Shown: one piece after another, positions 62,601-64,000 of the stretch | Numbering within the stretch: position 1 is the first letter of the stretch | Layout: every line of letters begins with the position of its first letter | Assembly (NCBI GenBank): GCA_027485735.1 | Contig: JAIXQM010000194.1 | Span: forward strand, 1 to 64,000 | DNA length: 64,000 bases | Source: Sphingomonadales bacterium | GTDB lineage: Bacteria > Pseudomonadota > Alphaproteobacteria > Sphingomonadales > Sphingomonadaceae | Direction: 5' to 3' | Made by a program: the position numbers and the translations under genes | The notes under the pieces: generated by a model | What the model was told of the DNA's origin: nothing | Databases searched by the model: none | Seen by the model: only the letters and a program-made list of their open reading frames with translations

Positions 62601-62870
62601 AAAGCCGTTGCGGTTGAGCGAGCGCGTGCTCTCAAGCCCTGGAATCCCGGCGAGCGATGTTTCGATCGTGAACGACACCTGCCGCTCGATCTGATCCGGT
62701 GACAGCGAAGGTGCCATCACGTTGATTTGCACCTGGTTATTCGTGATGTCGGGAACAGCGTCGATCGGGAGGCGCTGGAGCGCAAGCGCGCCGAACAGCA
62801 CCGCGATCCCTGTGAAAAGCAAAACCAGCCATCGGCGTTCAACCGAGAAAGTGACAAGGCGATCGATCAT
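59634..62870 (-). CDS. czcA: CzcA-type heavy-metal RND pump (1078 aa)
   Basis: Full-length inner-membrane proton-driven metal pump. N-terminus MIDRLVTFSVERRWLVLLF; periplasmic porter domain with GVAGIDSLGGYDRQYLVV; TM4 motif GALDFGLIVDGAVIIVENAL (about residues 417-436) with Asp, Asp and Glu spacing typical of the CzcA (Zn/Co/Cd) group rather than CusA. C-terminal bundle ends normally. 4 bp after the membrane-fusion gene on the same strand. 122 bp of non-coding DNA separate it from the convergent ATP-grasp gene. Confidence 0.93.
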   Translation of the reverse strand: MIDRLVTFSVERRWLVLLFTGIAVLFGALALQRLPIDAVPDITNNQVQINVMAPSLSPDQIERQVSFTIETSLAGIPGLESTRSLNRNGFAQITAVFSDSTDIYFARQQVAERLRSAEERLPQGVMPEMGPIATGLGDIFMWTVALRELDQIRHRDGEPGLQRDGSYITPEGEHLVSEADEATYLHTVQEWIVAPQLRGTPGVAGIDSLGGYDRQYLVVPDLQRLAALRLTVQDLATALERSNTSIGAGTVNSNGAGLFVRSDARVRTANELARTVVATREGVPITLDQVATVKAGQGIRTGSASENGHEVVVGTAVMRIGENSRTVSTAVSDRLKTISRSLPADIIVKPVLDRTDLVNSTIATVGRNLAEGAALVIVVLFLLLGNFRAALIAALVIPITMLLTSAGMLRAGVSANLMSLGALDFGLIVDGAVIIVENALRRLAERQHALGDRLSLQERLTIVAASAREMIRPSVYGQAIIILVFLPLLTFSGVEGKMFEPMALTVIIALVIAFILSLTFVPAAIAAWISGRVDEKESRIIAALKARYEPGLEAAMRRPKLTFGAAVAAVIAAVLAFSTLGQEFLPQLDEGNILVQAWRPPGTSVEQSQQMQFAVEKTIAREPEVRFAFSRTGTSEIASDPMPANATDTFIILKPRNEWPDPDLPKAELVERIETKLKAVPGNGYEITQPIQMRFNELIAGVRGDIAVKVFGDDFAQMNATANEVAAVLRKVRGAADVRVEQTEGLPLLDIRPNRDAMARVGVTAGDVQDTVAATIGGREAGMIFEGDRRFPVVIRLAERSRADLQAIGQIPVPTAGGAYVPLGSVADVALGDGPNQISREDGKRRVVVQANVRGRDVAGVVADAQAAINAQVPLSPGIYLKWGGQFENLTAARDRLTIVVPICFAVIMLLLYGALGSVRDAALVFTGVPLALVGGILALVLRGMPFSISAAVGFIALSGVAVLNGLVMVSSIQELMKQGMTRAEAAKEGALTRFRPVAMTALVASLGFVPMALGHGAGAEVQKPLATVVIGGLISATLLTLFVLPTLFARFGSRQLRADTPSGSTHIKGALSDSVAM

Positions 62871-62874
62871 CGGA

Positions 62875-64000
62875 TCAATCCATGTCCATTTCGCCGCTTT
62901 TGCCGAGTTCGGCCTTGAGCGTGAAACTATTGGTTGTCGCGATCCTCTCGCTGCCGTTCAAGCCGGCGGTGATAACAACCTGATCACCGTTGCGGCGCCC
63001 CACCGACACCGGCACGGCCTTGAAGCCGGTGGGGGTACGCACGAATACGACGGTCTTGTTCTCGACAGACTGGACCGCCGTAGAGGGCACGGCGATGCTG
63101 CGATCGTTGGTGGACGGTAGCAGGATCGACACGGTGACGGGCTCGCCTACCCGCCATGTTCCCCCGACATTATCGAGCGTTGCGAGGACCTGGACGAGCT
63201 TCGTACTTTCATCGAGAACCGGCGAAACGAACGTCACACGGCCCGCTTGTCGGCGTCCAGCTGACGTAACTTCGACACGCGTTCCCGGCCGCACTCTGCC
63301 GGCATCGGCCGGCGATAACGATGCCGCGATCGTCACGCGGGAGAGGTTGGCGACACGGTACAGCTCGCTGTCCGCTGCAACGGTCTGTCCGAGCGTGGCG
63401 GGGCGCGCGATGACCTGGCCGGCGATCGGCGAGCGGATCGCAACGCGGTTGAGCGCGCCGCCGCTGCCACCCGTCGCCGAGAGTTGCTGTTGCGCGAGCC
63501 GAACGGCGATATCCGCTTCCGTTGCAGCCGTCCGGGCCGCTACCAGATCCTGTTCGGGCGAGACGCGTTCGGCGAACAGGCGTTGCTCACGGCGCAGGTT
63601 CGATTGGGCGAGCGCCGATCGCGCGCGTGCAGCCTCGATTTCGGCATTCAGTGAAGCGGCTTCGCGACTTTCGATGACCGCCAGTGTTTCGCCGCGGCCG
63701 ACAGACTGGCCAAGGTTTCGGTTGAGCGCGACCAGCCTTCCGCCGATGGTGGCGGAGACGACCTGGACACCTTGCGGATCGCCTTGGACCAGCGCCGGCA
63801 ACTCGATGGCGCCTGCTATGCCACCGATCGTAGGGCGGCCGACTTCGATGCCGGCATCCGCGATTTGCCGGGCTGAAAGGGTTACGGCATCCTTGTCGGC
63901 AGACTTGCCCGCCTCCCCCTTCTCCGTCCCTTCCATGCCGGCCGGTTCGTCGGCTTTCTTTTCCGCGCCGCCACAGGCCAGCAGCGTCAGGGGGATCAGA
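62875..64000 (-). CDS. Periplasmic membrane-fusion protein of the RND pump, N-terminus cut by window
   Basis: HlyD/CzcB-type adaptor lipoprotein. The window edge falls just upstream of the lipobox (LLACGGAEKK), so the signal start is missing. Barrel-sandwich and alpha-hairpin (AARARSALAQSNLRREQRLF), beta-barrel (VTIAASLSPADAGRVRPGTR) and membrane-proximal domains follow. The start of translation lies beyond 64000. Connects CzcA to an outer-membrane factor that is outside the window. Confidence 0.9.
   Translation of the reverse strand, partial: LIPLTLLACGGAEKKADEPAGMEGTEKGEAGKSADKDAVTLSARQIADAGIEVGRPTIGGIAGAIELPALVQGDPQGVQVVSATIGGRLVALNRNLGQSVGRGETLAVIESREAASLNAEIEAARARSALAQSNLRREQRLFAERVSPEQDLVAARTAATEADIAVRLAQQQLSATGGSGGALNRVAIRSPIAGQVIARPATLGQTVAADSELYRVANLSRVTIAASLSPADAGRVRPGTRVEVTSAGRRQAGRVTFVSPVLDESTKLVQVLATLDNVGGTWRVGEPVTVSILLPSTNDRSIAVPSTAVQSVENKTVVFVRTPTGFKAVPVSVGRRNGDQVVITAGLNGSERIATTNSFTLKAELGKSGEMDMD

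Overview
The window looks like part of a large conjugative plasmid, or less likely an integrated conjugative element, of a sphingomonad-type alphaproteobacterium. The DNA is GC-rich and densely coded. Gene content is typical of accessory replicons of that group: a RepC-type initiator, a large ParB-domain protein, strawberry-notch and ArdC proteins, an F-type transfer operon and a Cop/Czc metal-resistance island. This placement rests on recognising protein families by eye, not on a database search. No rRNA, tRNA, integrase, transposase, CRISPR array, relaxase or coupling protein was seen.

Layout. (1) 1-4750, plus strand: the end of a heavy-metal RND pump, its NodT outer-membrane lipoprotein, and an OmpR/histidine-kinase pair. 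(2) About 5-20 kb, minus strand: a plasmid maintenance block with small unknown genes, a DUF2493 SLOG protein, a GHKL ATPase, an ArdC-like metallopeptidase, a 1444-residue strawberry-notch methylase/helicase, an Rmf/CrpP-like microprotein, a ParB-domain protein, a Toprim primase-like protein and an HD hydrolase. (3) 20.2-25.8 kb: a lytic transglycosylase, a RES/Xre toxin-antitoxin pair, RepC preceded by a candidate antisense RNA, a LuxR-type solo regulator and two unknown genes. (4) 26.0-45.7 kb, plus strand: a near-continuous F-type type IV secretion operon, traA-L-E-K-B-dsbC-V-C-trbI-S26 peptidase-traW-U-trbC-N-F-H-G, with several small lineage-specific genes inserted. (5) 46.5-59.5 kb: a copper island. 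(6) 59.6-64.0 kb, minus strand: a second RND pump (czcA and the start of czcB, cut by the window edge).

The most striking signal is in the copper island. A three-gene cassette in the order short membrane protein, periplasmic metal sensor, ECF sigma factor resembles cnrYXH of Cupriavidus in order and lengths. Four intergenic sites share TTGAGGGG (once CTGAGGGC), exactly 13 bp, then TGCGTA(T/A). They lie in front of the cassette itself, copA-copB-PepSY-DUF411, copC-copD, and a Met/His-rich DUF305 gene. This reads as one ECF sigma regulon covering periplasmic copper handling. The P-type ATPase is instead preceded by a 19-bp-spacer MerR-type promoter beside a divergent CueR-like gene, so cytoplasmic export would be controlled separately.

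Other non-coding structure: three 14-bp palindromes at exact 22-bp spacing upstream of traA, a 16-bp identical repeat at two places in the regulatory region, a candidate counter-transcribed RNA and a second short terminated transcript upstream of repC, and three 21-bp direct repeats near 5.9 kb.
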